In this document: piece by piece, positions 49,734-60,069 of the stretch
Position numbering within the stretch: position 1 is the first letter of the stretch
Layout of the letters: each line of letters begins with the position of its first letter
NCBI RefSeq assembly: GCF_018326425.1
Contig: NZ_AP024601.1
Coordinates: forward strand, 3,088,001 to 3,152,000
Length of the DNA stretch: 64,000 bases
Direction: 5' to 3'
From: Polycladomyces abyssicola
GTDB lineage: Bacteria; Bacillota; Bacilli; Thermoactinomycetales; JIR-001
Position numbers and translations under genes: made by a program
The notes under the pieces: generated by a model
Databases searched by the model: none
The model's input: the letters and a program-made list of their open reading frames with translations, nothing else
What the model was told of the DNA's origin: nothing

Positions 49734-51139
49734 GTGATCACCACCCTCCTCCGCGTCTCTTTGGAGAACATTTTTCCAGGGTTGAGCAATCCGTCGGGGT
49801 CAAACGCCCGTTTGATCCCTTTCATCACTTCGATCCCGGATTTCCCCACTTTCCACTCCAAAAACGGTGCCTTAGCCAGTCCCACCCCGTGTTCACCAGT
49901 GATCGTCCCGCCCAAGCGGATCGCCGCATCAAAAATTTCCTCAAACGCTTTTTCCACCCGTTCGATTTCTTCCCGGTCCCGTGCATCAGTCATACAAGTG
50001 GGATGGAGGTTGCCGTCACCGGCGTGGCCGAATGTGCAGATCTGCAATCCGTACTTTTCCTTGATCCGATTGATCTGTTCCACCATCGGCGCGATCGCTG
50101 CCCTCGGAACGGTGGCGTCCTCCAGGATCGTGGTCGGACGCAATCGGGCGAGTGCGGACAAGGCACTCCTTCGCGCCGACATCAACTGCACCTCTTCCTC
50201 CCTCGACTGCGCCACCTGCACATGAGCCGCTTTTGCTTGCCGGCAAATCTCCGCGATCCGCTCAATATCCCGTTCCACAACCGATGTGGGACCATCCTGT
50301 TCGATCAGCAGGATGGCAGCCATATCAGCCGGAAGCCCGATCTTGGCGTAATCTTCGATAACTCGAATAGTCCCTTGGTCCAAAAACTCCAGCGTACAAG
50401 GTATGATGCGTTCGGCGATGATTTGCGATACCGTCCGCGCAGCTGCGTACAAATCGGTGAAATGCGCCACCATCACGCGACGGTCTTCGGGAAGAGGCAA
50501 CAATTTCACCGTGGCCTCGGTGATGATCGCCAATGTGCCCTCGGAACCCACCAACAATTTGGTCAAATCGTAACCGGCCACATCCTTGGTCAACTTTCCT
50601 CCGGTACGCAGAATGTCCCCCGATGGCAACACTGCTTCCAGGCCGATCACGTAGTCCTTGGTCGTACCGTACTTTAACCCACGCAAGCCACCGGCACACT
50701 CCGCGATATTGCCACCAAGCGTGGATACGTGCATACTGCCGGGATCGGGCGGGTAAAAGAGACCGATCCGTTCCACCGCTTCATGCAACTGTTTGGTAAT
50801 CAACCCAGGTTGGAATGTGGCGGTCAAGTTATCTTGGTCGATTTCGATGAGTCGGTTCATTTTGGTCATCACCATAACCAGTCCACCTCCCACCGGCACG
50901 GTTCCCGCACTCAGATTACTGCCCGAACCGCGACCGACGATGGGGATGCGATGACGGGAGGCGATTTTCATGATCGCCTGCACTTCTTCGGTACTTTCCG
51001 GAAATACCACCCCGTCCGGCATCGCTTGGTACATCGGCGTGGCGTCATAAGAATATGCCAAGCGGGACTCAGGATCGTCCCGTACGTCATCCGGTCCCAC
51101 CACTGCCTGCAACTCTCGTTTCACTTCGCTTGACAGCAT
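49730..51139 (-). CDS. glcD: Glycolate oxidase FAD subunit
   Basis: The product has 469 residues from ATG 51139 (site GAGGAGAG). The PCMH-type FAD domain shows VGRGSGSNLSAGTVPVGGG and DPGSMHVSTLGGNIAECAGG; the C-terminal cap has FGHAGDGNLHPT and GEHGVGLAK. It oxidises glycolate or D-lactate to the oxo-acid. It is first in a two-gene unit with glcF. Confidence 0.93.
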   Translation of the reverse strand: MLSSEVKRELQAVVGPDDVRDDPESRLAYSYDATPMYQAMPDGVVFPESTEEVQAIMKIASRHRIPIVGRGSGSNLSAGTVPVGGGLVMVMTKMNRLIEIDQDNLTATFQPGLITKQLHEAVERIGLFYPPDPGSMHVSTLGGNIAECAGGLRGLKYGTTKDYVIGLEAVLPSGDILRTGGKLTKDVAGYDLTKLLVGSEGTLAIITEATVKLLPLPEDRRVMVAHFTDLYAAARTVSQIIAERIIPCTLEFLDQGTIRVIEDYAKIGLPADMAAILLIEQDGPTSVVERDIERIAEICRQAKAAHVQVAQSREEEVQLMSARRSALSALARLRPTTILEDATVPRAAIAPMVEQINRIKEKYGLQICTFGHAGDGNLHPTCMTDARDREEIERVEKAFEEIFDAAIRLGGTITGEHGVGLAKAPFLEWKVGKSGIEVMKGIKRAFDPDGLLNPGKMFSKETRRRVVIT

Positions 51140-51353
51140 CTGGTCGCTCTCCTCTACTCTGTGTAAGTAAACAAAACTATAGATAATCAACATACTGTTA
51201 CCTATATTTTAATATATCTGACCATTTGATCACCATTCTATCCGTTCAGTTATGCCTTAAAGTGTGACTTTTCTTTTTGTTTTCACTGGTAATAGTTGAA
51301 AGAATAATAGTATGATAGAAAAGTAGCACTTATCCATAGAAAGGAGAAAACGG

Positions 51354-52283
51354 ATGAACATCAAGTGGCGCACACTTCTGTCGCTCACATTGATTGTCGT
51401 TCTGCTCACGGGATGCAGTGCCATCATGAACGGCGTGGCCCAAGTGGCTGCCGTGAAACCGCAACCGAAAAAGCTGACGATGGAAGAAGTGCTGTCCAAA
51501 GCAGAACAGCATTTGAATCAAAACGGTGCCCGTTATCAAGTTTCCACCTACCTCAATATGCATTTTAAAGGGCCGAAAGCCTTACATGAGGAAAATGGAG
51601 AGTTCTCCAGTACACTCAAATTTCAGGGCAATACCGACATGAGCAATGATCCTCGGTCTTTTTACGCGGAAGGGACATTTTACGCCAAAAGCATCGAAGG
51701 ATTTAACGAAAAAAAAGACGAAGAGCCTATCAAAGTGTTTCACGATGGAGAACGTCTCTATATGGGTAGTGAAGAGGATTGGCGAACAATAATGGATAAT
51801 TCTGACAATCCAACTCGGGGAATTTTCCCCCATCCCGCATTTCCGCTTCACAAAATGGATGATTTGTCCGGACAATGGGCTGCATGGAAAAAAAGCAAAA
51901 TGATCCAAATGACCGAAACGGATCAAGCCTACATCATCGAACTGAAATTGGACGAAAATGCGGATATGGCCGCACAAGATGCGTATCTGAATGACGTGAA
52001 ACCGTATATCGACAAAATGAAAGAGGAAATCGGCGAAGACGCGAAAGAGCACCGCTTCAAAAGTTTGACCCAAACCATCACCATCGACAAAAACACATTT
52101 GTACCCAAGGAAATGACGTACGAACTGCATGCCGTTTTGCCGTTGGAAGCTGACAACGGTGTCAGTGCAAAAGTAAACTTCATTCACCGGTTTGAAGCCA
52201 CCTGGAAAGGTAAACACCCTGGGAAAATCCAGGTTCCTGAAGATGTGAAAAACAACGCGGAAGAAGTAACGGATATCTGGTGA
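51354..52283 (+). CDS. Lipoprotein of the LolA/LppX-like (DUF6612-type) shape
   Basis: The product has 309 residues. The lipobox VLLTGC (Cys21) follows a basic start. The mature part is a long beta-rich domain with KLTMEEVLSKAEQHLNQ, a surface-exposed acidic linker and THFxPKEM-like text (TITIDKNTFVPKEMTYEL), typical of bacterial lipoproteins that bind hydrophobic ligands. AAAGGAG precedes the ATG. The function is unknown. Confidence 0.75.
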   Translation: MNIKWRTLLSLTLIVVLLTGCSAIMNGVAQVAAVKPQPKKLTMEEVLSKAEQHLNQNGARYQVSTYLNMHFKGPKALHEENGEFSSTLKFQGNTDMSNDPRSFYAEGTFYAKSIEGFNEKKDEEPIKVFHDGERLYMGSEEDWRTIMDNSDNPTRGIFPHPAFPLHKMDDLSGQWAAWKKSKMIQMTETDQAYIIELKLDENADMAAQDAYLNDVKPYIDKMKEEIGEDAKEHRFKSLTQTITIDKNTFVPKEMTYELHAVLPLEADNGVSAKVNFIHRFEATWKGKHPGKIQVPEDVKNNAEEVTDIW

Positions 52284-52397
52284 TAATGGTAAGTCCGCTA
52301 AGGTATGTCTGACTCATTCACAACACTGCGGGTGTGCCTTTTCCAGAGGTCAGCGAGAAGGAAAAGGCCACCCGACTCATAAAAAAGGGGGATATTC

Positions 52398-52784
52398 ATG
52401 GCGGTACGTAAAATCGAACACGTGGGTATCATGGTAAAGGACCTGGAGAAATCCATCGCCTTTTATCGTGAGGTGATCGGGTTGGAACTCATTTCGACAT
52501 TGACGCATACGAACGAATCCTTGAAATTGGCTTTCCTTGGTTTTCCCGGAGCGAAAGAAACACAGGTGGAACTGATTCAAGGCTACAATGACCAACTGCC
52601 GCAAGAGGGAAAAGTCCACCATCTCGCATTTACGGTGGACGATATCGAAAAGGAATGGGACAGACTGAAACAATTGGACATTTCCTTCATTGATGACGAG
52701 ATCATCACGTTGCCCAACGGCAGCAAATATTTCTTCTTTCATGGACCGGACGGTGAATGGATCGAATTCTTTGCGCCCGCCTGA
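52398..52784 (+). CDS. VOC-superfamily protein (glyoxalase/epimerase-like)
   Basis: The product has 128 residues with the two beta-alpha-beta-beta-beta units of the VOC fold. The first metal-binding His is in KIEHVGIMVKDL, then Glu in ETQVELIQGY, His in VHHLAFTVDD, and Glu in GEWIEFF. It resembles methylmalonyl-CoA epimerase and lactoylglutathione lyase; the substrate is open. AAAAAGGGG precedes the ATG. Confidence 0.88.
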   Translation: MAVRKIEHVGIMVKDLEKSIAFYREVIGLELISTLTHTNESLKLAFLGFPGAKETQVELIQGYNDQLPQEGKVHHLAFTVDDIEKEWDRLKQLDISFIDDEIITLPNGSKYFFFHGPDGEWIEFFAPA

Positions 52785-52847
52785 TCGAACAACCAAACAC
52801 ACCCTCTCATTCAATTGCCGGACGGGTAGAATTATACCTCAAACCAA

Positions 52848-53789
52848 TCAGCCAGGTGTCGTAGATCTGAAGCGTACTCCTTGAGCGTCTTGGGACACCC
52901 GGTCCGGCTGTCCCCGCAGATACCAGGCGATACCACCAATGGTCAACGCACAGCCGAGGATCTGAACCGTCGTCGCCGGCTCGCCCAAGAGCCAGAAAGC
53001 CAGCAAAATCGCTCCCACCGGCTCACCCAGGATCGCCGTCTCGATCGTGACCGCCCCGACAAACTTCAGCAACCAGTTAAAGAGTACATGCCCGAACACC
53101 GTAGGCACCAGCGACAGAAGCAGGAAAATCCCCCACTCCCGGTAGGGCCAATCAAACAGCGGCACCCCATCAGCCAGATTTATCGCCATCAGGAGAAGAG
53201 AGGCAACGCCGAACACAGTAAAGCTGTAAATCGTTGAGGACAGCTTGTTTCTGAGCTGCTCACCGATCAGCATATGAATGGCGACTGACAATGCGCCGAA
53301 CGCAGACAACAGATCGCCGATCCAAGCCGTCTTGCCCACCTGCAGGTCGGCTCCGGCTACCATTACAGACCCCACCAGAGCCAGTCCCATGCCGCTGAGC
53401 GCGACGTGGCCGAACCGCTGACGAAAAACCAGAAATGCCCCCAGAGCGGTGAACAAGGGCGCTGTGTTGAGGAGTACCATCGAGCTGGCCACACTGGTAT
53501 AGCGGAATGAGGAAATCCACCCCCAGAAGTGAAGCCCAAGAAACACCCCGGACAAGATAAGCCATCCCCACTCCTTACGGCTGAGCGTGGTCCAATCGCT
53601 ACGGCGTTTCCACACCCAAGGAAGCATCAGCACCATGGTGATCAGCAGCCGGTTCATGCCCAGCACCCCTGCCGGCGCGTCAGACCATTTGATGAAAATG
53701 GCGGAAAAAGACACCGCCACCACTCCGACAGTCAAAAGCAGCACCCTTAACAGGGGCGACAACGCTTTCGATTCCATGCTTTCGTCCAT
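52848..53789 (-). CDS. EamA/DMT-family exporter
   Basis: The product has 313 residues from AT-rich start ATG 53789 (site AAGGGAGAG). There are ten membrane helices in two EamA repeats (SFSAIFIKWSDAPAGVLGMNRLL; TIETAILGEPVGAILLAFWLLGE). Such proteins export small metabolites or amino acids. A terminator-like hairpin lies between the promoter and the start, so attenuation is possible. An in-frame ATG at 53876 exists but the hairpin and ribosome site favour 53789. Confidence 0.88.
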   Translation of the reverse strand: MDESMESKALSPLLRVLLLTVGVVAVSFSAIFIKWSDAPAGVLGMNRLLITMVLMLPWVWKRRSDWTTLSRKEWGWLILSGVFLGLHFWGWISSFRYTSVASSMVLLNTAPLFTALGAFLVFRQRFGHVALSGMGLALVGSVMVAGADLQVGKTAWIGDLLSAFGALSVAIHMLIGEQLRNKLSSTIYSFTVFGVASLLLMAINLADGVPLFDWPYREWGIFLLLSLVPTVFGHVLFNWLLKFVGAVTIETAILGEPVGAILLAFWLLGEPATTVQILGCALTIGGIAWYLRGQPDRVSQDAQGVRFRSTTPG

Positions 53790-53809
53790 GACTCTCTCCC
53801 TTTCCACAG

Positions 53810-53834
53810 AAAAAAGGCTCCCAAACAAGAGCCT
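53810..53834 (-). terminator. Leader terminator upstream of the EamA gene
   Basis: On the minus strand GGCTC-N8-GAGCC is followed by TTTTTT. It sits between an extended -10 (TGGTATACT near 53900) and the start codon, so it can act as an attenuator. Confidence 0.6.
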
Positions 53835-53971
53835 CATTTCTTCACCCTGAGAATATTTCTGCACACGGACATACATGTTTACCTGTCAGTATACCACCAT
53901 ATCACAAAAAAGTATATCGCCCTGAAGATCTTCCCGGGTTGCTCGAATGTAAATCATCGTGGATTCCTTAT

Positions 53972-55603
53972 TCACTTTTTCCCTTCAATAAAAGCTTCCT
54001 TCAGCGTCAAATCCGCGCCAAAGGGGTGGCGAACCATATTTTTTACCCATTTTCGCTGAATGAAAGCTTCAGACTGAAAGTCGAGCGGACTGATTACGGC
54101 ATCTTCCAATAATTTTTTCTCCGCTTTCAAGTAGAGACCGATCCGCTTCTCTTCATCCGCTGTGCTTGCTGCTTGTTCCAACCATCGATCATATTCCGAA
54201 GCGGACCATTTGCCGGGATTACACGGTCCCTCCGTAGAGAAAGCCACCAGTACTCCACCCGGGTCACGATAGCTAGCACGCCACTCGTTGATTGCGATAT
54301 CAAATTCTCCGCGATCCAACTGTTGAGGAAAACCGCGAAGCGGCTTGGGATCGATTTTGACTTCCACCCCCAGATTGCGGCGAAATTGATTCTGCAAAAA
54401 CAACGCCACTTGTTTGTCTGTATCCGGCACCGTCATTACCACTTCTTCGGGAAAACGCTTGAGGTTCAGATCATTCATGCCTTTTCTTAACCATTCATGT
54501 GCCAGCTGGGGATCGAACCGATGCAATTCCGGCCGTTTTTCAACTATTTCTCCGGATCGTTCGTTGATGGGCAAAATGGCAGGTGGAATGACGGAGCTGG
54601 CCGGCATTGAACCATCCTTCAGCAGGTCATCGGTTAATGCCTCACGGTCAATCGCATAGCTGAATGCTTTCCGAATATGGGGATTGCGAAACAATGGATT
54701 TTGCAGATTGAACTGGAGGAATTGTACGCTGGCTGTGGGTTGCTCCTTCCAATCGGAAGTCTTTTTGTACAGATCGGCATAGATTTGATCCACCCGGGCT
54801 GTATCGGTTTGATTTGTATGGTAGAGTTGAATCCCTTCGGCCGTGTCACGAACGACAGCAGCCCTGACCGTTTCCAAAAACACCTCCCCCTTGTCCCAGT
54901 ACTGCTCGTTCCGGGTGAGTATGATACTTTTTCCCCGCTCCCATCCGGAAATGCGGAACGGACCGTCATATACCAACTCCGCAGCATTTTTGCCGTAACT
55001 TCTACCCAACCGCTCCACGATGTCCGCCCGTTGCGGCAAATAGGCGGATGTCGTTGTCAGCCCCAAAAAATACGGGATCGGACGGGTCAGCGTAATACGA
55101 AGCGTTTGCTCGTCGACCACCCGAATGCCCACCTGTTTCCAACCGATCCGACCGCGGTGGTAATCCTGTGCTCCTTGAATGGGAAAAAACAGATACGCCG
55201 ACCGAGAATGGGTTTGGGGGTGTAGTACCCGCTGCCACGCATAGGCGAAATCATCGGCCCGCACTGGCTTGCCGTCACTCCAGCGTGCTTCCCTGAGATG
55301 AAATGTGTACACGCGCTTGTCCGCACTCACTTCCACCTGCTGGGCGATGGCGGGTTCCGGTTTGTTGTCTTTGCCCAGCCGCATCAACCCCTCCATTACA
55401 TTGTTGAGCAAGTTGACGGAATGCGGATCGATTGCGACGGCACTGTCCAATGTCGCAGGTTCTTCGTTGACGGTCAGATTCAACACCTGCTTCTCTGGAT
55501 GAATCCGGTTCTGTGAGGAAACCTGGGGCAGAAGGCTGTCACAGGCGCTCAACAGCAAACTCATGGCTGTCAATATCGCGGCCATGCACAAGGGCTTCCT
55601 CAT
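53972..55603 (-). CDS. Oligopeptide ABC transporter substrate-binding lipoprotein (OppA-like)
   Basis: The product has 543 residues. The lipobox is SLLLSAC (Cys21). The mature part is a family-5 binding protein: NEEPATLDSAVAIDPHSVNLLNNVMEGLMRLGKD, ARWSDGKPVRADDFAYAWQRVLHP, and the C-terminal GADLTLKEAFIEGKK. It captures peptides outside the membrane. No permease or ATPase genes are next to it, so it is an orphan binding protein. Confidence 0.93.
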   Translation of the reverse strand: MRKPLCMAAILTAMSLLLSACDSLLPQVSSQNRIHPEKQVLNLTVNEEPATLDSAVAIDPHSVNLLNNVMEGLMRLGKDNKPEPAIAQQVEVSADKRVYTFHLREARWSDGKPVRADDFAYAWQRVLHPQTHSRSAYLFFPIQGAQDYHRGRIGWKQVGIRVVDEQTLRITLTRPIPYFLGLTTTSAYLPQRADIVERLGRSYGKNAAELVYDGPFRISGWERGKSIILTRNEQYWDKGEVFLETVRAAVVRDTAEGIQLYHTNQTDTARVDQIYADLYKKTSDWKEQPTASVQFLQFNLQNPLFRNPHIRKAFSYAIDREALTDDLLKDGSMPASSVIPPAILPINERSGEIVEKRPELHRFDPQLAHEWLRKGMNDLNLKRFPEEVVMTVPDTDKQVALFLQNQFRRNLGVEVKIDPKPLRGFPQQLDRGEFDIAINEWRASYRDPGGVLVAFSTEGPCNPGKWSASEYDRWLEQAASTADEEKRIGLYLKAEKKLLEDAVISPLDFQSEAFIQRKWVKNMVRHPFGADLTLKEAFIEGKK

Positions 55604-55751
55604 TTCATTCCTCCCTGGTGTAATCCGCTTTCTTTTTTCATTTCCTTATTCTTCTTTCTGTTTAGTACCTGATTTTTCCTCCCGTTTCTTTCGACGATTC
55701 CGGTCGAAAACAAAAGCAAATTTGGGCAAAATCCCGCTTATTTTTACATAC

Positions 55752-55786
55752 AAAAACGTGGGTGAAACAAGTCGTTTCACCCACGC
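55752..55786 (-). terminator. argS terminator
   Basis: On the minus strand CGTGGGTGAAAC-GACTT-GTTTCACCCACG then TTTTTG. Confidence 0.92.
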
Positions 55787-55798
55787 TTATAATCCGTA

Positions 55799-57466
55799 TT
55801 ACATCTTTTCCGGTGCTTCCACACCCACCAAAGCCAAACCGTTGCGAATCACCTGGGCTACGCCGGCAAACAGCGCCAACCGTGCCCGCGTCAGCTCCGC
55901 GTCGTCGCCGATGACGCGTTCAGCGTTGTAGTAGCTGTGGAACTGTGTGGCCAATTCGTACAGATAGCGTACCACACGGTTGGGCGCCAGCTGTTCTGCC
56001 GCCGTTACGATTTCCGACGGGAAGTCGGCCAGCTTTTGCAGCAGGTCAAATTCCCGGTCATCCTGCAACCGTTTCAGGGAATCGCGATCCAGTTCCAACG
56101 GGATGCCCCGTTCCTTGGCTTGGCGGAACACGCTGTTGATCCGAGCGTGCGCGTATTGCACGTAGTAGACCGGATTGTCCGTCGATTGGGAAACGGCCAA
56201 GTCCATGTCGAAATCCATATGCGTGTCGGGACTGCGCATGCCGAAGAAGTACCGCGCTGCGTCTACACCGACTTCGTCCATCAGTTCGGCCATGGTGACC
56301 GCTTTCCCGGTGCGCTTGGACATCTTGACCAACTCGCCACCCTGATACAGCTTCACCATCTGGGTAACCACGACGGTCAACTTTTCCGGATCGAGTCCAA
56401 GCGCTGCCATCGCCGCTTTCATTCGCGGGATGTAGCCGTGGTGGTCGGCCCCCCAGATGTTGATCACTTTGTCGGCCCGTGCGTATTTGTTGCGGTGATA
56501 GGCGATGTCCGGCGTCAAGTAGGTATAGGAGCCGTCCTGTTTGATCAACACCCGATCCTTGTCGTCGCCAAATGCGGTCGATTTCAACCACAGAGCACCG
56601 TCTTTTTCATAGGTATACCCTTTTTCTTTCAGTTCGGCCAGGGTTTCCTCCACTGCTCCGGATTCGTACAGGGAGGTTTCGCTGAACCAGACGTCCATCC
56701 GGACACGGAAACGCTCCAAATCTTCACGGATGCGGTCCAACAGCCGTTTCAATCCATATTCACGGAAAAACGCCAGCCGTTCTTCGCGCTCCATCGAGAC
56801 GTACCGATCCCCGTCCCGATCCACCAATTCCTTGGCGATGTCGATAATGTCTTGTCCCCGGTATCCGTCTTCGGGGATCTCCGCTTCATGCCCCAAGGCC
56901 TGCAGATAACGGGCTTCCAGAGACAAAGCCAACATGCGGATCTGGTTGCCGGCGTCGTTGATGTAGTATTCCCGCGTGACCTCATACCCGGCGGCTTCCA
57001 GAATATTGCACAGGGAATCACCGACCGCAGCCCCCCGTGCATGTCCCAGGTGCAGGCTCCCCGTCGGGTTGGCGCTAACAAACTCCACGTTGACGCGTTG
57101 TCCCTGCCCTGCGTCAGTACGACCATAGGCTTCCTTTGCCTCGTCAATTTCGACGAGCACCTGGGCCAAATAGGAGCGGTTGATGAAAAAGTTGATGAAG
57201 CCGGGACCGGCCACTTGGATGTCGCGAATATGCGCTTTTTCCCGGTTGATGTGGTTGACGATTTGCGCAGCAATCTCGCGTGGATTTTTCTTGGCCACCC
57301 GCGCCAATTGCATGGCGATGTTGGTTGCCAAATCCCCATGTGAACGGTCGCGCGGCACTTCCAGCATCACTTCAGGAATCTGTTCGGCCTGCGCGATGCC
57401 CGCACTGATCACTGCTTGGCGAATCTCCTCTTTCAGTGTTTCCTTCATGCGTTGAAAGACATTCAT
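55799..57466 (-). CDS. argS: Arginyl-tRNA synthetase
   Basis: The product has 555 residues. Class I synthetase motifs: the HIGH equivalent HLGHARGA with [11 protein letters not shown] before it, and the KMSKS equivalent [12 protein letters not shown]. The N-terminal Add-1 domain and C-terminal DALR anticodon domain are present. It charges tRNA-Arg. ATG 57466 overlaps the stop of the DUF1934 gene (ATGA). The neighbours recall the Bacillus order ywiB-argS. Confidence 0.97.
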   Translation of the reverse strand: MNVFQRMKETLKEEIRQAVISAGIAQAEQIPEVMLEVPRDRSHGDLATNIAMQLARVAKKNPREIAAQIVNHINREKAHIRDIQVAGPGFINFFINRSYLAQVLVEIDEAKEAYGRTDAGQGQRVNVEFVSANPTGSLHLGHARGAAVGDSLCNILEAAGYEVTREYYINDAGNQIRMLALSLEARYLQALGHEAEIPEDGYRGQDIIDIAKELVDRDGDRYVSMEREERLAFFREYGLKRLLDRIREDLERFRVRMDVWFSETSLYESGAVEETLAELKEKGYTYEKDGALWLKSTAFGDDKDRVLIKQDGSYTYLTPDIAYHRNKYARADKVINIWGADHHGYIPRMKAAMAALGLDPEKLTVVVTQMVKLYQGGELVKMSKRTGKAVTMAELMDEVGVDAARYFFGMRSPDTHMDFDMDLAVSQSTDNPVYYVQYAHARINSVFRQAKERGIPLELDRDSLKRLQDDREFDLLQKLADFPSEIVTAAEQLAPNRVVRYLYELATQFHSYYNAERVIGDDAELTRARLALFAGVAQVIRNGLALVGVEAPEKM

Positions 57467-57891
57467 GGTCGCTCCGTACCCTCCGTCCACTCAATCTGGA
57501 GTTGATATTGTCCCATCTCTTCCTCCCCCATATGCAACCGGAAAGAGAAGAGAATCACCCCGCCGTTGTCTCGTTTGTCACGCCGGTAATCCAGCGTCCT
57601 CACCCGCATTTCGCTTTCCCCCGCTGGGGTGTGGATGAGGCTGCCCGTCTCGTGTCCGGGGCGATAAGTTTGACGGTAAGTGATCGCTCCTTGGCGAATG
57701 ACGGTTACTTCGTTTTCTCCCGCCTTCACCACAGTACGCACTTCCTCCGCGGTCCCCTTGTTTTCCCAGTATCGCAACACCCACTGCCCGTCTCGAACCT
57801 CAAATTCTCCCACTTCGTTCTGCTCAATCGCGTCATCCCATTCGTCTTTAGACTGAATGGTTGATCGAATGTGCAAGTGAACAGGGATCAC
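57463..57891 (-). CDS. DUF1934 (YwiB-like) beta-barrel protein
   Basis: The product has 142 residues from GTG 57891. [28 protein letters not shown], then [31 protein letters not shown] fits the DUF1934/YwiB calycin-like fold. Its stop overlaps the argS start, as in Bacillus. The role is unknown; it is soluble and small-ligand binding is only a guess from the fold. Confidence 0.85.
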   Translation of the reverse strand: MIPVHLHIRSTIQSKDEWDDAIEQNEVGEFEVRDGQWVLRYWENKGTAEEVRTVVKAGENEVTVIRQGAITYRQTYRPGHETGSLIHTPAGESEMRVRTLDYRRDKRDNGGVILFSFRLHMGEEEMGQYQLQIEWTEGTERP

Positions 57892-57967
57892 GGCTTACGC
57901 CCCTTTCCCGATTGTTTGTATCTTACCACTAGAAATGGGAAATGCCAAACGGGTTCATATCATATGG

Positions 57968-57998
57968 AACAAAGCTTCCTCCGTTGGGAAGGAAGCTT
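57968..57998 (-). terminator. speB terminator
   Basis: On the minus strand GCTTCCTT-N-GAGGAAGC then TTTGTT, just after the speB stop. Confidence 0.65.
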
Positions 57999-58019
57999 GG
58001 ATGATCAAGGAAATGTGGT

Positions 58020-58892
58020 TTATTTGACAAAACCGATCAACATCTCGCGCAACACTTTGGCTGCCGCCACCGGTGTCTGCTCCGTCGGATCGTAAGCGGG
58101 CGCCACCTCGACAATGTCCGCTCCGACGACACGCACATCCGATCGGGCAATCAAGTGGATGGCTTCCAACAATTCGCGCGAGGTGATCCCGCCCGGCTCC
58201 GGCGTACCCGTTCCCGGCGCAAACGCGGGGTCCAACACGTCAATGTCCACGGTGACGTACACCGGCCGCCCTTTCAATCCGGGCAGTTCGTTTCGGAGCG
58301 GTTCCACGACGTCAAACGGGTGAAAGTGAATACCGGATCGCTCCGCATACTCGAACTCTTCCTTGGTTCCGGATCGAATCCCAAACTGATACACATTTTG
58401 CGGCCCGATCAACTCGGCGATTTTGCGCAGGGGGGTGGCATGCGACAACGCTTCCCCTTCATAGTCGGTCCGCAAATCCGCATGGGCATCCAAGTGAATC
58501 ACAGCCAGATCGGGAAAATGCCGGTATACCTCCCGCACCACCGGCCAAGTGACGAGGTGTTCCCCTCCCAACCCGAACGGAATTTTGCCGTGGGAGAGCA
58601 CCTCATCCACAAACGCACCGATCTTCTCGACGCTTTTCTCCGGATTGCCGAAAGGCAACGGGATGTCCCCCGCATCGAAATATTTCACTTCAGCCATCTC
58701 ACGACGAAGATACGGGCTGAACTCCTCCAGCACCAATGACACTTCGCGCACCCGCGCAGGGCCGAACCGGGAACCCGGACGGAAGCTGACCGTCCAATCC
58801 ATCGGCATGCCATAGATGACGGCCTGCGCAGCATCCCAATCCTGTGTCGCACCGATGAACACATTGCCTGAATAGGCTTCGTCAAACCGCAT
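58020..58892 (-). CDS. speB: Agmatinase
   Basis: The product has 290 residues of the ureohydrolase family. The manganese ligands lie in GGEHLVTWP, HLDAHADLR and VDIDVLDPAFAPGTGTPEPGG. It converts agmatine to putrescine and urea. It follows speE by 12 bases, so it makes a polyamine operon speE-speB as in Bacillus. Confidence 0.96.
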   Translation of the reverse strand: MRFDEAYSGNVFIGATQDWDAAQAVIYGMPMDWTVSFRPGSRFGPARVREVSLVLEEFSPYLRREMAEVKYFDAGDIPLPFGNPEKSVEKIGAFVDEVLSHGKIPFGLGGEHLVTWPVVREVYRHFPDLAVIHLDAHADLRTDYEGEALSHATPLRKIAELIGPQNVYQFGIRSGTKEEFEYAERSGIHFHPFDVVEPLRNELPGLKGRPVYVTVDIDVLDPAFAPGTGTPEPGGITSRELLEAIHLIARSDVRVVGADIVEVAPAYDPTEQTPVAAAKVLREMLIGFVK

Positions 58893-58904
58893 ACCGATTC
58901 ACCC

Positions 58905-59750
58905 TCACTTTTCGATCAATTCTTGGACAAATTGCGGCAGTTGGAACAGGGCTTTGTGCATCTCCGGACGATAATAACGGGTATCGAGATGCGGCAGCTT
59001 GCTTTCGTCCACCTCTACCGGATCGAACTTTTTCGAACCGATGGTGAAGCTCCACAAACCGCTCGGGTAGGTGGGGATGCTGGCCGTATACAGCCGCGTG
59101 ATCGGGAAAATGTCCGAGATGTCGCGGAACACTTGGCGGATCAAATCGCGGTTGAACCACGGGGATTCCGTCTGAGCCACCATGATGCCGTCTTCGCGCA
59201 ACGCATCATAAATTCCTTGGTAAAACGGTTTTTGGAACAACCCCACTGCCGGGCCGATCGGTTCGGTAGAGTCCACCAAAATGACGTCGTACGCATTTTG
59301 GTGCTCCCGGATGTGCTTGATACCGTCTTCCACGCGAACCTGCACACGCGGATCATCCAGACGGCCTGCGATTTCCGGGAAGAATTGCTTGGACACCTCG
59401 ATCACGCGCCCGTCGATCTCCACCAATGTGGCCGTCTCTACTGTCGGGTGCTTCAGAATTTCGCGGATCGCACCGCCGTCACCACCACCCACCACCAACA
59501 CGTTTTTGGGCTCCGGATGGGTGTTCATGGCGACATGGGTAATCATCTCATGATAGACAAACTCATCTTTATCCGTTGTCATCACCATACCGTCAAGCAC
59601 CAGCATATTGCCGAACTGACGTGTTTCCATCACATCGATCGACTGATACTCGGATTTTTCGTGATGCAACGTCCGGTTGATCCGGGTGGTAATCCCATGA
59701 TTGGGCGTTTGTTTTTCGGTATACCAGAGTTCCGTTTCAAATTTATCCAT
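58905..59750 (-). CDS. speE: Spermidine synthase
   Basis: The product has 281 residues. [19 protein letters not shown] is the decarboxylated-SAM loop; the gate-keeping loop is [13 protein letters not shown], and the N-terminal beta domain is typical. It transfers an aminopropyl group to putrescine. ATG 59750 with AAGGGG upstream is favoured over the longer frame. It leads the speE-speB unit. Confidence 0.96.
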   Translation of the reverse strand: MDKFETELWYTEKQTPNHGITTRINRTLHHEKSEYQSIDVMETRQFGNMLVLDGMVMTTDKDEFVYHEMITHVAMNTHPEPKNVLVVGGGDGGAIREILKHPTVETATLVEIDGRVIEVSKQFFPEIAGRLDDPRVQVRVEDGIKHIREHQNAYDVILVDSTEPIGPAVGLFQKPFYQGIYDALREDGIMVAQTESPWFNRDLIRQVFRDISDIFPITRLYTASIPTYPSGLWSFTIGSKKFDPVEVDESKLPHLDTRYYRPEMHKALFQLPQFVQELIEK

Positions 59751-60069
59751 GGTTGTCCCCTTCCATCTGATCATACTGTGGCTGATTTCGAGCCGTTCTG
59801 TCTCACAAAGGTCCATCATAAGAATAATCGAAGTGAGTCAAGCACACAACGATTTTCCCGACTACTTTTCCATTGATCTTTCAAGTGTTTTCTTACCAAA
59901 CCGCATTCTCCAAGAGGACATACGAATAACTGATCACAACCCGACCCTCAGGTATATTCTTCCTGATCCATTCCCATACTGATACGGACCTTTCTTCTAC
60001 CTTTTTTAAAGAAAAAGAGAAGGTACACGGGGCTGATCCGCGTCCCGTGACCAACAATCTTGGCGGTGG

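Noticed and set aside
49190-50677. Plus-strand frames opposite glcF and glcD
   Set aside because: The minus-strand genes carry clear Fe-S and FAD motifs; the plus frames are antisense noise.
55937-57343. Plus-strand frame opposite argS
   Set aside because: argS has all synthetase motifs on the other strand; this frame has none.
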